Shown here: positions 1-8,804 of the stretch, one piece after another | Layout of the letters: each line of letters begins with the position of its first letter | Numbering within the stretch: the first letter of the stretch is position 1 | Assembly: GCF_900108585.1 (NCBI RefSeq) | Contig: NZ_UESZ01000001.1 | Span: forward strand, 2,294,001 to 2,358,000 | DNA: 64,000 nucleotides | Origin: Branchiibius hedensis | GTDB lineage: Bacteria > Actinomycetota > Actinomycetes > Actinomycetales > Dermatophilaceae | Reading direction: 5' to 3' | The notes under the pieces: generated by a model | Told to the model about the DNA's origin: nothing | The model's database searches: none | What the model saw: only the letters and a program-made list of their open reading frames with translations | Program-made: the position numbers and the translations under genes

Positions 1-1
1 C

Positions 2-553
2 GCCACGCACGGACGTTCGCTCGGCAAACTGTTGTTCAAACTTCGGGTGGTCCGCGACGACGGCGGCCCGATCACCTTCCGGCATTCGCTCGTGCGCGGG
101 CTGGTGGCACTGATCGAGATCTTCTCCTTCTGGGGGCTGCCCGCACTGATCTCCGCCGCGCTGTCGACCCGCGGAAAGCGCCTGGGAGACATGGCTGCTG
201 GGACGTACGTCGTGCGCGAAGAAACGTCGATCAAGCTCACCCCACCGCCGTTGGAGCCGGTCGCACTACAACCGTGGGCCAGCGGTACCGACATCCGGCC
301 GCTGCCCGATGGGCTGGCATTGGCGATCCGCCAGTTCCTGCTGCGCGCCCACACCTTGCTGCCCGCAGCGCGCGCCTCGACCGCCGCCAATCTGATCGCC
401 CAGGTGCAGCCCTACGTCGCACCGCCGCCACCGGCCGGTGCACCGGACGAGGCGGTGCTGGCAGCGATCCTGGCCGAGCGGCGCCGTCGTGATGAGCAGC
501 GGTTGGCCCGGGAGGACGCCGTACGTTCTCGGCTCAGCGGTACCCAGGTTTGA
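2..553 (+). CDS. RDD family membrane protein, 5'-truncated by window edge
   Basis: This is the C-terminal part of an RDD-domain membrane protein; the frame is open to the first base, so the true start lies upstream. The visible part begins with a [14 protein letters not shown] segment typical of the RDD family, followed by a hydrophobic helix ([14 protein letters not shown]) and the conserved [16 protein letters not shown] stretch that closes the domain. A roughly 110-residue, Ala/Pro/Arg-rich, probably cytoplasmic tail follows. RDD proteins have no single agreed function; some act in ion or osmolyte transport. The stop overlaps the convergent adenosine deaminase stop by about 20 bp. Family assignment is confident, function is not. 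Confidence 0.85.
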   Translation, partial: ATHGRSLGKLLFKLRVVRDDGGPITFRHSLVRGLVALIEIFSFWGLPALISAALSTRGKRLGDMAAGTYVVREETSIKLTPPPLEPVALQPWASGTDIRPLPDGLALAIRQFLLRAHTLLPAARASTAANLIAQVQPYVAPPPPAGAPDEAVLAAILAERRRRDEQRLAREDAVRSRLSGTQV

Positions 554-1595
554 TGACGTCCTCGATCAACCGCAGACGCTGATCGAAGGGCAGGAAGGCC
601 GACTTCATCGCGTTCAACGTCACCCACAGCAGGTCGGTCTTGCTCCAGCCCGCCTCGTCGACGAGCAGTTGCATCTCCTTGCTCATGGAGGTGTTGCTCA
701 TCAACCGGTTGTCGGTGTTCAACGTCACCCGGAACGTGAGGTCCTTCAGGAAGGTAATCGGGTGCGCTGCAATGGATTCGGCCGCGCCGGTCTGCACGTT
801 GGAGGACGGGCACATCTCCAACGGGATCCGCCGGTCGCGCACGAACGCCGCCAACCGGCCCAGGTGTGGTCGACCATCGACATCCTGCTGGATGTCATCC
901 ACGATCCGCACCCCGTGACCGAGCCGCTCGGCCCCGCACCACTGGATCGCCTCCCAGATGCTGGGCAGCCCGAACGCCTCCCCGGCGTGGATCGTGAAGT
1001 GTGCGTTCTCGCGGCGCAGGTATTCGAACGCATCCAGGTGCCGCGTGGGTGGGTAGCCCGCCTCCGCGCCCGCGATGTCGAAACCACCGACGCCGTCATC
1101 GCGGTAGCGCACGGCCAGTTCGGCGATCTCCCGGCTCTTGGCCGCGTGCCGCATCGCCGTCAGCAGCGCGCGTACGACGATCGGCCGGCCCGCCACTGCA
1201 GCGTCCCGTTCACCGTCGCGGAAGCCGGCGTTGACCGCTTCGACGACCTCTTCCAGGCTCAGTCCCTGCTCGAGGTGTTGCTCGGGGGCATACCGGACCT
1301 CGGCGTAGACGACGCCATCATCGGACAGGTCACGGACACATTCGTAGGCCACCCGATGCAGGGCGTCGGCGGTCTGCATGACGCCGACGGTGTGCGCAAA
1401 CGTCTCCAGATAGCGCACCAGCGACCCGGAATCGGCTGCGGCACGGAACCATTCGCCCAGTGCTACCGGATCGTCGGCGGGCAGTTCGGTGTAGCCGGTC
1501 TCCCGCGCCAGTTCCAGCACAGTAGCCGGCCGGACACCGCCGTCGAGATGGTCGTGCAGCAGGACTTTCGGCAGTGGGGCGGTGTCAAGCGTCAC
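534..1595 (-). CDS. add: adenosine deaminase
   Basis: This cytosolic enzyme converts adenosine or deoxyadenosine to inosine or deoxyinosine plus ammonia. The 353-residue protein has normal family length. Zinc and active-site motifs are in order: HDH at residues 14-16, HAGE at 203-206, the His of RLGHGV at about 227, CPSSN at about 262, and the zinc-ligand Asp of NTDNRLMS at 295. The start is GTG, overlapping the upstream cupin gene by 11 bp. It is the last gene of the nucleoside uptake and salvage operon reading from 8.7 kb, so its substrate is probably delivered by the BMP-type ABC transporter encoded upstream. Confidence 0.96.
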   Translation of the reverse strand: MTLDTAPLPKVLLHDHLDGGVRPATVLELARETGYTELPADDPVALGEWFRAAADSGSLVRYLETFAHTVGVMQTADALHRVAYECVRDLSDDGVVYAEVRYAPEQHLEQGLSLEEVVEAVNAGFRDGERDAAVAGRPIVVRALLTAMRHAAKSREIAELAVRYRDDGVGGFDIAGAEAGYPPTRHLDAFEYLRRENAHFTIHAGEAFGLPSIWEAIQWCGAERLGHGVRIVDDIQQDVDGRPHLGRLAAFVRDRRIPLEMCPSSNVQTGAAESIAAHPITFLKDLTFRVTLNTDNRLMSNTSMSKEMQLLVDEAGWSKTDLLWVTLNAMKSAFLPFDQRLRLIEDVIKPGYR

Positions 1596-1938
1596 GGTTC
1601 ACCGTTTCCGGAGTGAAGGCCGGCAGGCAGACGGCGATGTACGACGCACCGTCCGGACCGCAGGAGTATCGGATGCGCTCTCCTGCCGCAGTTTTCACCG
1701 ACTGTCCCGCCCCGACGGCCAGTTGTCCGCCGTCGTGGTCGATCAGCACTGTGCCCGACAGGACGATCGTGAATTCGTCGAACTCCGGGGTCTGGAACGG
1801 TTCGCTCCAGCCGGCGGGGGCGGTCATGTGCGCCACGGAGACGCGGCTCTCGGCGTTGCTGGCCGCACCGATGTGTTCTTCGATGACCTTGCCGCCTGGC
1901 GCCGGGATGCGGACGGGCGAGGGGTACAACTCAGGCAT
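1585..1938 (-). CDS. cupin domain protein in nucleoside salvage operon
   Basis: This is a small 117-residue single-domain cupin. The central segment ([21 protein letters not shown], split here as [12 protein letters not shown] and TVLIDHDGG) followed by the [18 protein letters not shown] strand matches the two conserved cupin motifs, although the usual metal-binding histidines are thin: Glu and Asp dominate motif 1. Its ATG overlaps the deoA stop by 8 bp and its own end overlaps the add start by 11 bp, so it is translationally embedded between thymidine phosphorylase and adenosine deaminase. A small-molecule or sugar-binding role in nucleoside or deoxyribose metabolism is inferred from context only. 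I do not recognise a specific function. Confidence 0.8.
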   Translation of the reverse strand: MPELYPSPVRIPAPGGKVIEEHIGAASNAESRVSVAHMTAPAGWSEPFQTPEFDEFTIVLSGTVLIDHDGGQLAVGAGQSVKTAAGERIRYSCGPDGASYIAVCLPAFTPETVNRDA

Positions 1939-3214
1939 AACGCTCCAGGATCAGGGGTGGTGGTGTGAAAGCAGAGTCTGCGGAGATGTCGAAGGATCCG
2001 TCCAACGCTTCCAATGCCCTTGCGAATCGGTCGGGTTCGTCCGTGTACAAGGTCAGGAGCGGTTGGCCCGACGTCACCGGGTCGCCCGGCTTGGCGTGGA
2101 TCACGACACCGGCTCCGGCTTGGACCACGTCCTCCTTGCGTGCCCGGCCGGCACCCAGTCGCCAGGCGGCCACACCGACCGCCAGCGCATCCAGGCGGGT
2201 CAGCGTGCCCGAACTCGGCGCGGTGACGACGTGCGACTCCCGAGCGACCGGCAACGGCGCGTCCGGCGAGCCGCCCTGTGCCGCAATCATCCTGCGCCAG
2301 ACGTCCATCGCCCGACCGTCAACCAGGGCAGGCGCCGGATCCTCATCGACACCGGCCGCCTGCAACATCTCCCGGGCCAACGCAACGGTCAGCTCGACCA
2401 CGTCGGCCGGTCCTCCCCCGGCCAGCACCTCCACCGACTCGGCGACCTCCAGTGCGTTGCCGGCGGTCAGACCCAAGGGAGTCGACATGTCGGTCAGGAG
2501 CGCAACGGTTTTCACGCCGGCGTCCGTACCGAGGGCGACCATCGTCTGCGCCAGCTCGGCCGCGTCGGTCTGGGTCTTCATGAAGGCACCGGACCCGACC
2601 TTGACGTCCAGCACCAGCGCACCCGTGCCCTCGGCGATCTTCTTGCTCATGATCGACGAAGCAATCAGCGGGATCGACTCGACCGTGCCGGTGACGTCCC
2701 GCAGTGCGTAGAGCTTCTTGTCGGCCGGTGCGAGGCCGGAGCCTGCGGCACAGATGACCGCGCCCACGTCGGCCAGTTGGGCCATCATCTCCTCGTTGGA
2801 CAGCGAAGCACGCCAGCCCGCAATGGATTCCAGCTTGTCCAGCGTGCCCCCGGTGTGCCCCAGGCCGCGGCCGGACAACTGCGGAACGGCCACTCCGAAG
2901 GCTGCCACCAGCGGCGCCAGGGGCAGCGTGATCTTGTCACCCACGCCACCCGTGGAGTGTTTGTCGGCGGTCGGTTTGCCCAACTGCGCGAAGGACATCC
3001 GCTCACCGGTCGCGATCATCGCGGCGGTCCACCGCGCGATCTCGGCACGGGTCATCCCCCGCAACAGGATCGCCATGGCCAGCGCCGACATCTGCTCGTC
3101 GGCCACCACACCACGGGTGTAGGCGTCGATCACCCAGTCGATCTGCCCGTCCGACAGCGTCCCGCCGTCGCGTTTGGTGCGGATGACGTCAACCGCGTCG
3201 AATCCCTCAGCCAT
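1931..3214 (-). CDS. deoA: thymidine phosphorylase
   Basis: The enzyme catalyses phosphorolysis of thymidine (and deoxyuridine) to the base plus 2-deoxyribose-1-phosphate. From the chosen ATG the protein has 427 residues (MAEGFDAVDVIRTKRDGG), the normal length. The open frame runs on upstream, but that part lies inside cdd and shows no family similarity. Diagnostic motifs are KHSTGGVGDKITLPLAP near residue 85 and the glycine-rich SGRGLGHTGGTLDKLES near 115. The C-terminal part carries the alpha/beta domain of the pyrimidine phosphorylases. The start overlaps the cdd stop by 8 bp and the stop overlaps the cupin start, consistent with one polycistronic salvage mRNA. Confidence 0.95.
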   Translation of the reverse strand: MAEGFDAVDVIRTKRDGGTLSDGQIDWVIDAYTRGVVADEQMSALAMAILLRGMTRAEIARWTAAMIATGERMSFAQLGKPTADKHSTGGVGDKITLPLAPLVAAFGVAVPQLSGRGLGHTGGTLDKLESIAGWRASLSNEEMMAQLADVGAVICAAGSGLAPADKKLYALRDVTGTVESIPLIASSIMSKKIAEGTGALVLDVKVGSGAFMKTQTDAAELAQTMVALGTDAGVKTVALLTDMSTPLGLTAGNALEVAESVEVLAGGGPADVVELTVALAREMLQAAGVDEDPAPALVDGRAMDVWRRMIAAQGGSPDAPLPVARESHVVTAPSSGTLTRLDALAVGVAAWRLGAGRARKEDVVQAGAGVVIHAKPGDPVTSGQPLLTLYTDEPDRFARALEALDGSFDISADSAFTPPPLILERYA

Positions 3215-3623
3215 GAGTTGATTCCCCGCGCACGGCCGCCAGGTCCTCGCCACCGAAGGCCTGCGGCAACACATCGGACATCGGCAGCACACCTTCGGGC
3301 GTGAGCAGCAAGCAGGATGCGCCGCCGTGCTCCCACAACAGTTGGCGGCACCGGCCGCACGGCATCAACGACACCCCGCGAGCGTCCACGCAGGACACGG
3401 CCACCAAGCGTCCGCCGCCGGTGGCGATCAACGAGGAGACCATGCCGCACTCGGCACACAGCCCCACGCCGTACGACGCGTTCTCCACGTTGCAGCCGCT
3501 CACGATCCGGCCGTCGTCGACCAGACCAGCCACCCCGACAGGGAATTGGGAGTACGGCGCGTAGGCGGTCCGCATCGCTTCGACGGCTCTGGCGGTGAGC
3601 GCGTCCCAGTCGACCGCGGTCAT
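3207..3623 (-). CDS. cdd: cytidine deaminase
   Basis: The enzyme deaminates cytidine and deoxycytidine to uridine and deoxyuridine in pyrimidine salvage. The chosen ATG gives 138 residues (MTAVDWDALT), typical of the tetrameric short form. The zinc site is complete: C56-A-E58 and P-C89-G-R-C92, with Glu58 as the catalytic base, and substrate-binding CNVENASYG precedes it. The ATG forms an ATGA overlap with the upstream permease stop at 3620-3623. Upstream in-frame sequence belongs to the permease gene on another frame and is ignored. The product feeds deoA directly downstream. Confidence 0.95.
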   Translation of the reverse strand: MTAVDWDALTARAVEAMRTAYAPYSQFPVGVAGLVDDGRIVSGCNVENASYGVGLCAECGMVSSLIATGGGRLVAVSCVDARGVSLMPCGRCRQLLWEHGGASCLLLTPEGVLPMSDVLPQAFGGEDLAAVRGESTHG

Positions 3624-4891
3624 CCGGCTTCTCCCTTGTGGTAGATCTGCCCGTCGGCCTTGGGCATTCGCAATCGTTGCGAGGCCAGCGCCATCACCAA
3701 CAAGGTGGTGACGTACGGCGTGGTCGAGGTCAACTGGGTCGGGATGGTGTCCGTGGTGAAGTAGATCGCGAGCAACGCCGCACCGATGACCACAGCGATC
3801 ACCCCGCGCCAGTACCGGTGCCGGCGCACGATCTGCCACACACCGACCAGCAGGACGATGACGGCCAGCAGCAACAACAGCGCGTGCACCGTGGTGCCAC
3901 CACCACGCAACTGGATGGCATCGGTGTAGCCGAACAGCAAGGCGCCGGCGGCCATTCCGAGCGGGTTCCAGTTACCGAAGATCATCGCGGCCAGACCGAT
4001 GTATCCGCGGCCGCCGGTCTGTCCTTCGATGTAGTTGCTGGAAGCGACCATGGCCAGGAAGCCGCCACCGAGTCCGGCCAGACCACCGGAGATGAGCACC
4101 GCGATGAACTTGTAGAGATTCACCTTGACGCCCAGGGTCTCTGCCGCCCAGGGGTTTTCACCGCAGGAGCGCAGTCGAAGACCGAACCGCGTGCGCCACA
4201 GCAGGAAGACCGACGCGACGACCAGCACGATGGCGATGATGGTGAGCACCGACAGGTTGGTGATCAATCCGCCGATCATGCCGGCCAGGTCGGAGATGAA
4301 GAACCAGTGGTGCTTCTCGACCGTCGCCAGGAAGTTCGACCCGGGCAGCGTCACGGTCGGTAGGTCGGGCAGTCCCGGGGACTGCGTCGGGCCACCACCT
4401 TCCATCCGGCCGAAGACGCGGTCGGCCAGATACTTGGTCACGCCGAGACCGATGATGTTGATCGCGACACCGGAGACGATCTGGTCGACGGTGAAGACGA
4501 CGGTGGCCAAAGCGTGCAGGGCACCACCGATCGCGCCACCGATGATGGCGCCGAGCACACCGGCCCAGGCACCCCAGTTCAACGCGAAGTACGCCGCGCT
4601 CCAGGTGCCCATGATCATCATGCCTTCGAGGCCGATGTTGACGATGCCGGCGCGCTCCGACCACAGACCGCCCAGACCGGCCATGGCGATGGGTACGGCG
4701 AGGCCCAGAGCCGCGCCGATGGCACCCGAGGAGTTCATGTCGTTGGCGCCGGTGACCACCCGCAGAACGGACATGATGAAGACTCCGCCGAGGATGACCA
4801 GTGGGATCGAGACCCACCGGTTGGACCACAGGGCGCGGGCCTGGCTCGAGACCGGCGGTGAGGTGGGCGCGGGCGCGGTGTCGATGCTCAT
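3620..4891 (-). CDS. nucleoside ABC transporter permease (NupQ-like)
   Basis: This is a polytopic membrane protein of 423 residues, in the BPD_transp_2 family that serves sugar and nucleoside importers. Typical signatures are LAVPIAMAGLGGLWSERAGI followed by NIGLEGMMIMGTW, and GLAAMIFGNWNPLGMAAGALLFGY in the C-terminal half. An extended, probably external, loop at about residues 160-185 and two extra hydrophobic segments at the C-terminus lengthen it relative to the family core. It overlaps both neighbours by four bases (ATGA). Together with the next permease it should form the membrane channel of the BMP-dependent nucleoside importer. Confidence 0.9.
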   Translation of the reverse strand: MSIDTAPAPTSPPVSSQARALWSNRWVSIPLVILGGVFIMSVLRVVTGANDMNSSGAIGAALGLAVPIAMAGLGGLWSERAGIVNIGLEGMMIMGTWSAAYFALNWGAWAGVLGAIIGGAIGGALHALATVVFTVDQIVSGVAINIIGLGVTKYLADRVFGRMEGGGPTQSPGLPDLPTVTLPGSNFLATVEKHHWFFISDLAGMIGGLITNLSVLTIIAIVLVVASVFLLWRTRFGLRLRSCGENPWAAETLGVKVNLYKFIAVLISGGLAGLGGGFLAMVASSNYIEGQTGGRGYIGLAAMIFGNWNPLGMAAGALLFGYTDAIQLRGGGTTVHALLLLLAVIVLLVGVWQIVRRHRYWRGVIAVVIGAALLAIYFTTDTIPTQLTSTTPYVTTLLVMALASQRLRMPKADGQIYHKGEAG

Positions 4892-5988
4892 GCCTGGGCC
4901 CCCACCGGTTCGCTCGGTGCGGCCAGGTCAGCCGCGACTTGTCGTTGCTCCATCCGCACCCCGAGTCGGCGCACCAACTCGTAGGCGATGACGACCGCCA
5001 GCACCATGATTCCTTGGATGATGTTGACCAGGGCCACGCTGACCCCGGCGTTGATCTGCAGGCTGTCGGCCTGGTTGGCCAGATACGCCCAGAGGAACGC
5101 ACCGAACGCGACCCCGACGGGGTGGTTGCGCCCGATCAGGGCCACCGCGATTCCGGTGAAGCCCAGACCTGCCTGGCTGGTGGTGCCGTACTGGTAGTCG
5201 TTGCCGAACAGCGCTGGCAGACCGACCAATCCGGCGACCGCACCCGACAGCAACATCGCGATGATCGCCGTGCGCTTGACGTCGATACCGCTGGCCCGGG
5301 CCGCGTCGTCAGACTGTCCGGCGGCGCGCAGGTCGAAGCCGAAGCGAGTGCGCGAGACCACGAACCAGTAGGCGAGTCCGATGAGTACGGCGAGCAGGGA
5401 CAGACCGTAGATGTTGCTGATGTTGGTCTGCAGGAAGGGCAGCGCCGGCACGTGCGAACTCTCCGGGATCGGTTTGGTCCCGGTGGAGTTGCTGCCCGCG
5501 TTGTCGGCCTGCACCTTGGTCAGCAGCCACGCCACCAGACCGGTGGCGATGGCGTTCAGCATGATCGTGGAGATGACTTCCGAGACGCCGCGGGCGGTTT
5601 TGAGCACCGCGGCGATGCCGGCCCACAGGGCGCCGACCAGCATCGCCAGCAGGATCGCCGCGATGACGTTGAGCCAGCCGGGCAGCCAGGCCTGACCGGC
5701 CAGCACCGCGGCCGCGAACGCCGCCACGCGGTACTGCCCGTCGACACCGATGTTGAACAGATTCATCCGGAAGCCGATGGCCACCGCGATACCCGAGAGG
5801 TAGAAGGCCGCCGTGTCGTTGAGCATCCGCGCCCAGGCTCCTTCGACGGGACTGGACAGGAACACCTTCCAGACCGGGCCGACCGGGTCACCGGACAACA
5901 CCAGGATGATCGAGGTGACGATCACGGCGACGATGATCGCCAGCAGCGGTGCGGCGAGGTTCAGGCCCAGACGGCGCCAACGGTTCAT
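4888..5988 (-). CDS. nucleoside ABC transporter permease (NupP-like)
   Basis: This second channel subunit of the importer is 366 residues long with about nine hydrophobic segments. Family features include FYLSGIAVAIGFRMNLFNIG (the inner-loop region contacting the ATPase) and FTGIAVALIGRNHPVGVAFGA in the C-terminal half. The ATG overlaps the ATPase stop by one base, and the stop overlaps the next permease by four, so the transporter genes are translationally coupled. Heterodimeric permease pairs next to a double ATPase and a BMP lipoprotein match the guanosine/nucleoside importers described in Bacillus and streptococci. Substrate range is inferred from the salvage enzymes in the operon. Confidence 0.9.
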   Translation of the reverse strand: MNRWRRLGLNLAAPLLAIIVAVIVTSIILVLSGDPVGPVWKVFLSSPVEGAWARMLNDTAAFYLSGIAVAIGFRMNLFNIGVDGQYRVAAFAAAVLAGQAWLPGWLNVIAAILLAMLVGALWAGIAAVLKTARGVSEVISTIMLNAIATGLVAWLLTKVQADNAGSNSTGTKPIPESSHVPALPFLQTNISNIYGLSLLAVLIGLAYWFVVSRTRFGFDLRAAGQSDDAARASGIDVKRTAIIAMLLSGAVAGLVGLPALFGNDYQYGTTSQAGLGFTGIAVALIGRNHPVGVAFGAFLWAYLANQADSLQINAGVSVALVNIIQGIMVLAVVIAYELVRRLGVRMEQRQVAADLAAPSEPVGAQA

Positions 5989-7520
5989 CAGGCAGCTCCC
6001 TTGCTGGAATCAGCACCGGTCATGGCCGCACCCAGATCCTGGGGGGTGACCGTAGCGGGGTCGAACGTGCCGGATAGCCGGCCGCGCAGGATCACCCGGA
6101 TCGTGTCGGACAGGCCCATCAACTCATCGAGGTCGGCCGAGATCAGCAGCACCGCCAGACCCTCGCGGCGAGCTTGTTTGATGTGGTCCCAGATCGCGGC
6201 CTGCGCGCCGACATCGACGCCACGGGTCGGATGGGCGGCGATCAACACCTTGGGCGAATGCGCCATCTCCCGGCCGATGATGAGCTTCTGCTGGTTACCG
6301 CCGGACAGCGACTCGGCGGTGACGTCGATCGAGGGGGTGCGCACGTCGTACTCGGTCACGATGCGCTCGGTGTCGGCACGGGCGGCACCCGCATCGATCA
6401 GCCAGCCCTTGGCCATCGGAGCCTCGGTCTGGTGACCGAGGATGCGGTTCTCCCACAGCGGGCTTTCCAGCAGCAGGCCGTGCCGGTGCCGGTCCTCGGG
6501 GATGTAACCCACCCCGGCCTCACGGATCGCCCGCGTGGACCAGCCGGCCAGGTCCTTGCCCAGCAGCGTCACGCTGCCGGAGGACGGCACATGGATGCCC
6601 ATGATCGTCTCGACCAACTCTGCCTGGCCGTTGCCCTCGACGCCGGCGATGCCGAGCACCTCACCGGCGTGGATGACCAGGTCGACATCGGTCAGCAGCG
6701 GCGAACCGCCCTCTGCCGAGGGAAGATTCAGACCGGCGACGGACAGCACCACCTCGTCGGTGACGGTCGACTCCTCCGTCTGCGGGGTCGGCAGGGCCGA
6801 ACCGACCATCAACTCCGCGAGTTCGCGTGAGGTGACCGACGTCGGGTCGACCGTTGCCACGGTGGTGCCGCGCCGGATGACCGTGATCGTGTCGGCGACC
6901 TGGCGGACCTCGTCGAGTTTGTGGGAGATGAAGATGATGGTGAAGCCCTGGGCCTTGAGCTGGCCGAGGTTGGCGAAGAGTTCGTCGACTTCCTGTGGCA
7001 CCAGGACCGCGGTCGGCTCGTCCAGGATGATGATCTTGGCGCCGCGGTAGAGCACCTTGAGGATCTCGACCCGCTGACGCGCACCGACGCCGAGCCGGTC
7101 GACCATCACGTCCGGATTGACGTGCAGCCCGTACGCCGTGGAGATCCGTTGGATCTCGTCACGCGCACCAGTGCCGATGCCGTGCAGTTTCTCCGCGCCG
7201 AGGACGACGTTCTCGGTGACGGTGAAGTTGTCAGCCAGCTTGAAGTGCTGGAACACCATGCCGATGCCGTGCGCGATCGCGTCGGCGGGGCTGGCGAACT
7301 CCACCTGCTCACCGTTGACGGCGATGGTGCCCTCGTCCGGCTTCTGCACGCCGTACAGGATCTTCATCAGCGTCGACTTACCGGCGCCGTTCTCCCCGAC
7401 GATGGCGTGGATCGTGCCGGCCTTGACGGTGATGTCGATGTCCTTGTTGGCGACGACACCGGGGAATCGCTTGGTGATGCCACGCAACTCGACCGCGGGT
7501 GGGGCTTCTGCGGAACTCAT
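5988..7520 (-). CDS. nucleoside ABC transporter, double ATP-binding protein
   Basis: This 510-residue fused ATPase has two ABC domains, as in sugar/nucleoside importers. Domain 1 has Walker A GENGAGKST at about residue 42 and a degenerate signature (GVGARQRVE). Domain 2 has a degenerate Walker A (GVEGNGQAE) and the canonical LSGGNQQK signature in the C-terminal third. Such asymmetry is usual for this subfamily. The chosen ATG (MSSAEAPPAVELRGI) follows a GAGGAG ribosome-binding site; the 15 extra upstream codons lack support. It follows the lipoprotein gene after 75 bp that contain a strong hairpin, and overlaps the first permease by one base. Confidence 0.93.
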   Translation of the reverse strand: MSSAEAPPAVELRGITKRFPGVVANKDIDITVKAGTIHAIVGENGAGKSTLMKILYGVQKPDEGTIAVNGEQVEFASPADAIAHGIGMVFQHFKLADNFTVTENVVLGAEKLHGIGTGARDEIQRISTAYGLHVNPDVMVDRLGVGARQRVEILKVLYRGAKIIILDEPTAVLVPQEVDELFANLGQLKAQGFTIIFISHKLDEVRQVADTITVIRRGTTVATVDPTSVTSRELAELMVGSALPTPQTEESTVTDEVVLSVAGLNLPSAEGGSPLLTDVDLVIHAGEVLGIAGVEGNGQAELVETIMGIHVPSSGSVTLLGKDLAGWSTRAIREAGVGYIPEDRHRHGLLLESPLWENRILGHQTEAPMAKGWLIDAGAARADTERIVTEYDVRTPSIDVTAESLSGGNQQKLIIGREMAHSPKVLIAAHPTRGVDVGAQAAIWDHIKQARREGLAVLLISADLDELMGLSDTIRVILRGRLSGTFDPATVTPQDLGAAMTGADSSKGAA

Positions 7521-7548
7521 GGGGGTCTCCTCGGGGGTCGCACAACAT

Positions 7549-7584
7549 GGGACCCGGTCGCACACTATCGCGCGACCGGGTCCC
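7549..7584 (-). terminator. intercistronic hairpin between lipoprotein and ATPase genes
   Basis: A perfect 13-bp GC-rich inverted repeat (arms 7549-7561 and 7572-7584, 10-nt loop) sits 11 nt after the lipoprotein stop and about 28 nt before the ATPase start on the minus strand. No U-tract follows. It could be a partial terminator or a 3'-end stabilising structure that makes the binding protein more abundant than the membrane subunits, as is known in other binding-protein ABC operons. Full termination is unlikely because downstream genes have no obvious separate promoter. Confidence 0.65.
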
Positions 7585-7595
7585 CTCAGCGTTGA

Positions 7596-8678
7596 TCAGA
7601 CAGTGCTGGGCACCTTGATCTCACCAGAGGTGATCTTGGCTTCGACCTCGGCCAACTTGTCCTTCAGGCCATCAATGTGACCACCGGTCGTGGACAGGTA
7701 GACACCCTTGTCCTTGAGGCCGTAGACCGTGTTGCCACCCTTGAACGTGCCGTCGTGCACCCGGGTCAGGAAGTTGAACACACCGACGTTCACGCCCTTG
7801 ACCATGGACGTCAGGATGACATCGCGCACCGACGCGTCGGCGGTCAGTGCCTGGTCGGAGTCCACACCGATCGCCCAGTGACCCGCACCGGCGGCCTTGG
7901 CGGCCTGGAACACACCGTCACCGGACTTACCGGCTGCGGCGTACACCACGTCGGCGCCGTTCTGGAACATGCCGGTGGCGGCCGTCTTGCCCTTGGCCGG
8001 GTCGGCGAATCCGCTGAAGTCCGGCGGCTGGGTCAGGTAGGTGACGTCGATCTTGACGTTCGGGTTCACGTACTTGGCGCCCGCCTGGTAGCCGGCCTGG
8101 AACTTCTGGATCAGCGCGTTCTGGACACCACCGACGAAGCCGATGTGACCGGACTTGGAGGTGCTGGCGGCCGCGACACCGGCGAGGAAGGAGCCTTCCT
8201 GCTCGGTGAAGGTGATCTGGTCGATGTTGTCGCCCTTGGAAGCGTCCGAGGCGTCGTCGATGATCGCGAAGTCGACGTTCGGGAACTGCTTGGCGACCTT
8301 GCCGACCGCGGCGGCGTAGCTGAAGCCGACCGCGACGATGGCCTTGTTACCGTTCTGCGCCAGCTGCTGCAGGCGCTGCACCCGCGTGGCGTCGTTGTCG
8401 GTGGAGTTGGCGGTCACTTCGGTCGGGGTGATACCGAATTTCTTCTCGGCCTCGTCAAGACCCGCCGCGGCGGAGTCGTTGAAGGAGTGGTCACCACGAC
8501 CACCCACGTCGTAGGCCATCCCCACCTTCAGGCTGCTGGCACCGGCGGTGCCGGTCCCCGTGCCGGTGGCGGTGCCCGACGGCGACGAGCCACTGGTGGA
8601 GTTGGAGCCACACGCGGCCATGCCGATCGCGAGGGCAGCGACAGCGGAAGTTGTCGCGATTTTCTTCAGGGTCTGCAC
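7596..8678 (-). CDS. BMP family nucleoside-binding lipoprotein
   Basis: This is the extracytoplasmic substrate-binding component of the nucleoside importer. The 360-residue protein starts at GTG behind a GGAGGAG site. A lipoprotein signal peptide ends in a lipobox (IGMAAC, Cys at about residue 23), followed by a low-complexity Ser/Thr/Gly linker. The mature part matches the BMP/PnrA-like (Med) family: KVGMAYDVGGRGDHSFND at the start, VGFSYAAAVGKVAKQFPNVDFAIID, GFVGGVQNALIQKFQAGYQAGAK split over the middle, and DVVYAAAGKSGDGVFQAAK. It is the first gene of the operon. PnrA relatives bind purine nucleosides, and the downstream deaminases and phosphorylase fit that role. Confidence 0.93.
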   Translation of the reverse strand: MQTLKKIATTSAVAALAIGMAACGSNSTSGSSPSGTATGTGTGTAGASSLKVGMAYDVGGRGDHSFNDSAAAGLDEAEKKFGITPTEVTANSTDNDATRVQRLQQLAQNGNKAIVAVGFSYAAAVGKVAKQFPNVDFAIIDDASDASKGDNIDQITFTEQEGSFLAGVAAASTSKSGHIGFVGGVQNALIQKFQAGYQAGAKYVNPNVKIDVTYLTQPPDFSGFADPAKGKTAATGMFQNGADVVYAAAGKSGDGVFQAAKAAGAGHWAIGVDSDQALTADASVRDVILTSMVKGVNVGVFNFLTRVHDGTFKGGNTVYGLKDKGVYLSTTGGHIDGLKDKLAEVEAKITSGEIKVPSTV

Positions 8679-8804
8679 AAGATCTCCTCCGTCAGGGCAG
8701 CAACATGATCGGACTTACCCTAACGGGCAGTTCAGCCCGGACACAGCCGATCGAGACGTTCAGCACAGCACTGGAACCGAACCGTTACCGCGGAGGCGCA
8801 GAAA
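8679..8804 (-). promoter_or_regulatory. probable promoter region of nucleoside operon
   Basis: This 126-bp gap separates the exported repeat protein gene from the lipoprotein gene and is the only sizeable space upstream of the operon. On the minus strand a TAGGGT box (TANNNT type) lies at about 8717-8722. Immediately upstream is a small inverted repeat (arms CGGGC/GCCCG, 8724-8739) that could be an operator. No convincing minus-35 hexamer is visible. The assignment is tentative and rests mainly on position. Confidence 0.35.

Noticed and set aside
3215-3292. Upstream extension of thymidine phosphorylase
   Set aside because: These codons (Cys/Arg-rich) overlap cytidine deaminase and show no family similarity; the ATG at 3214 gives normal length.
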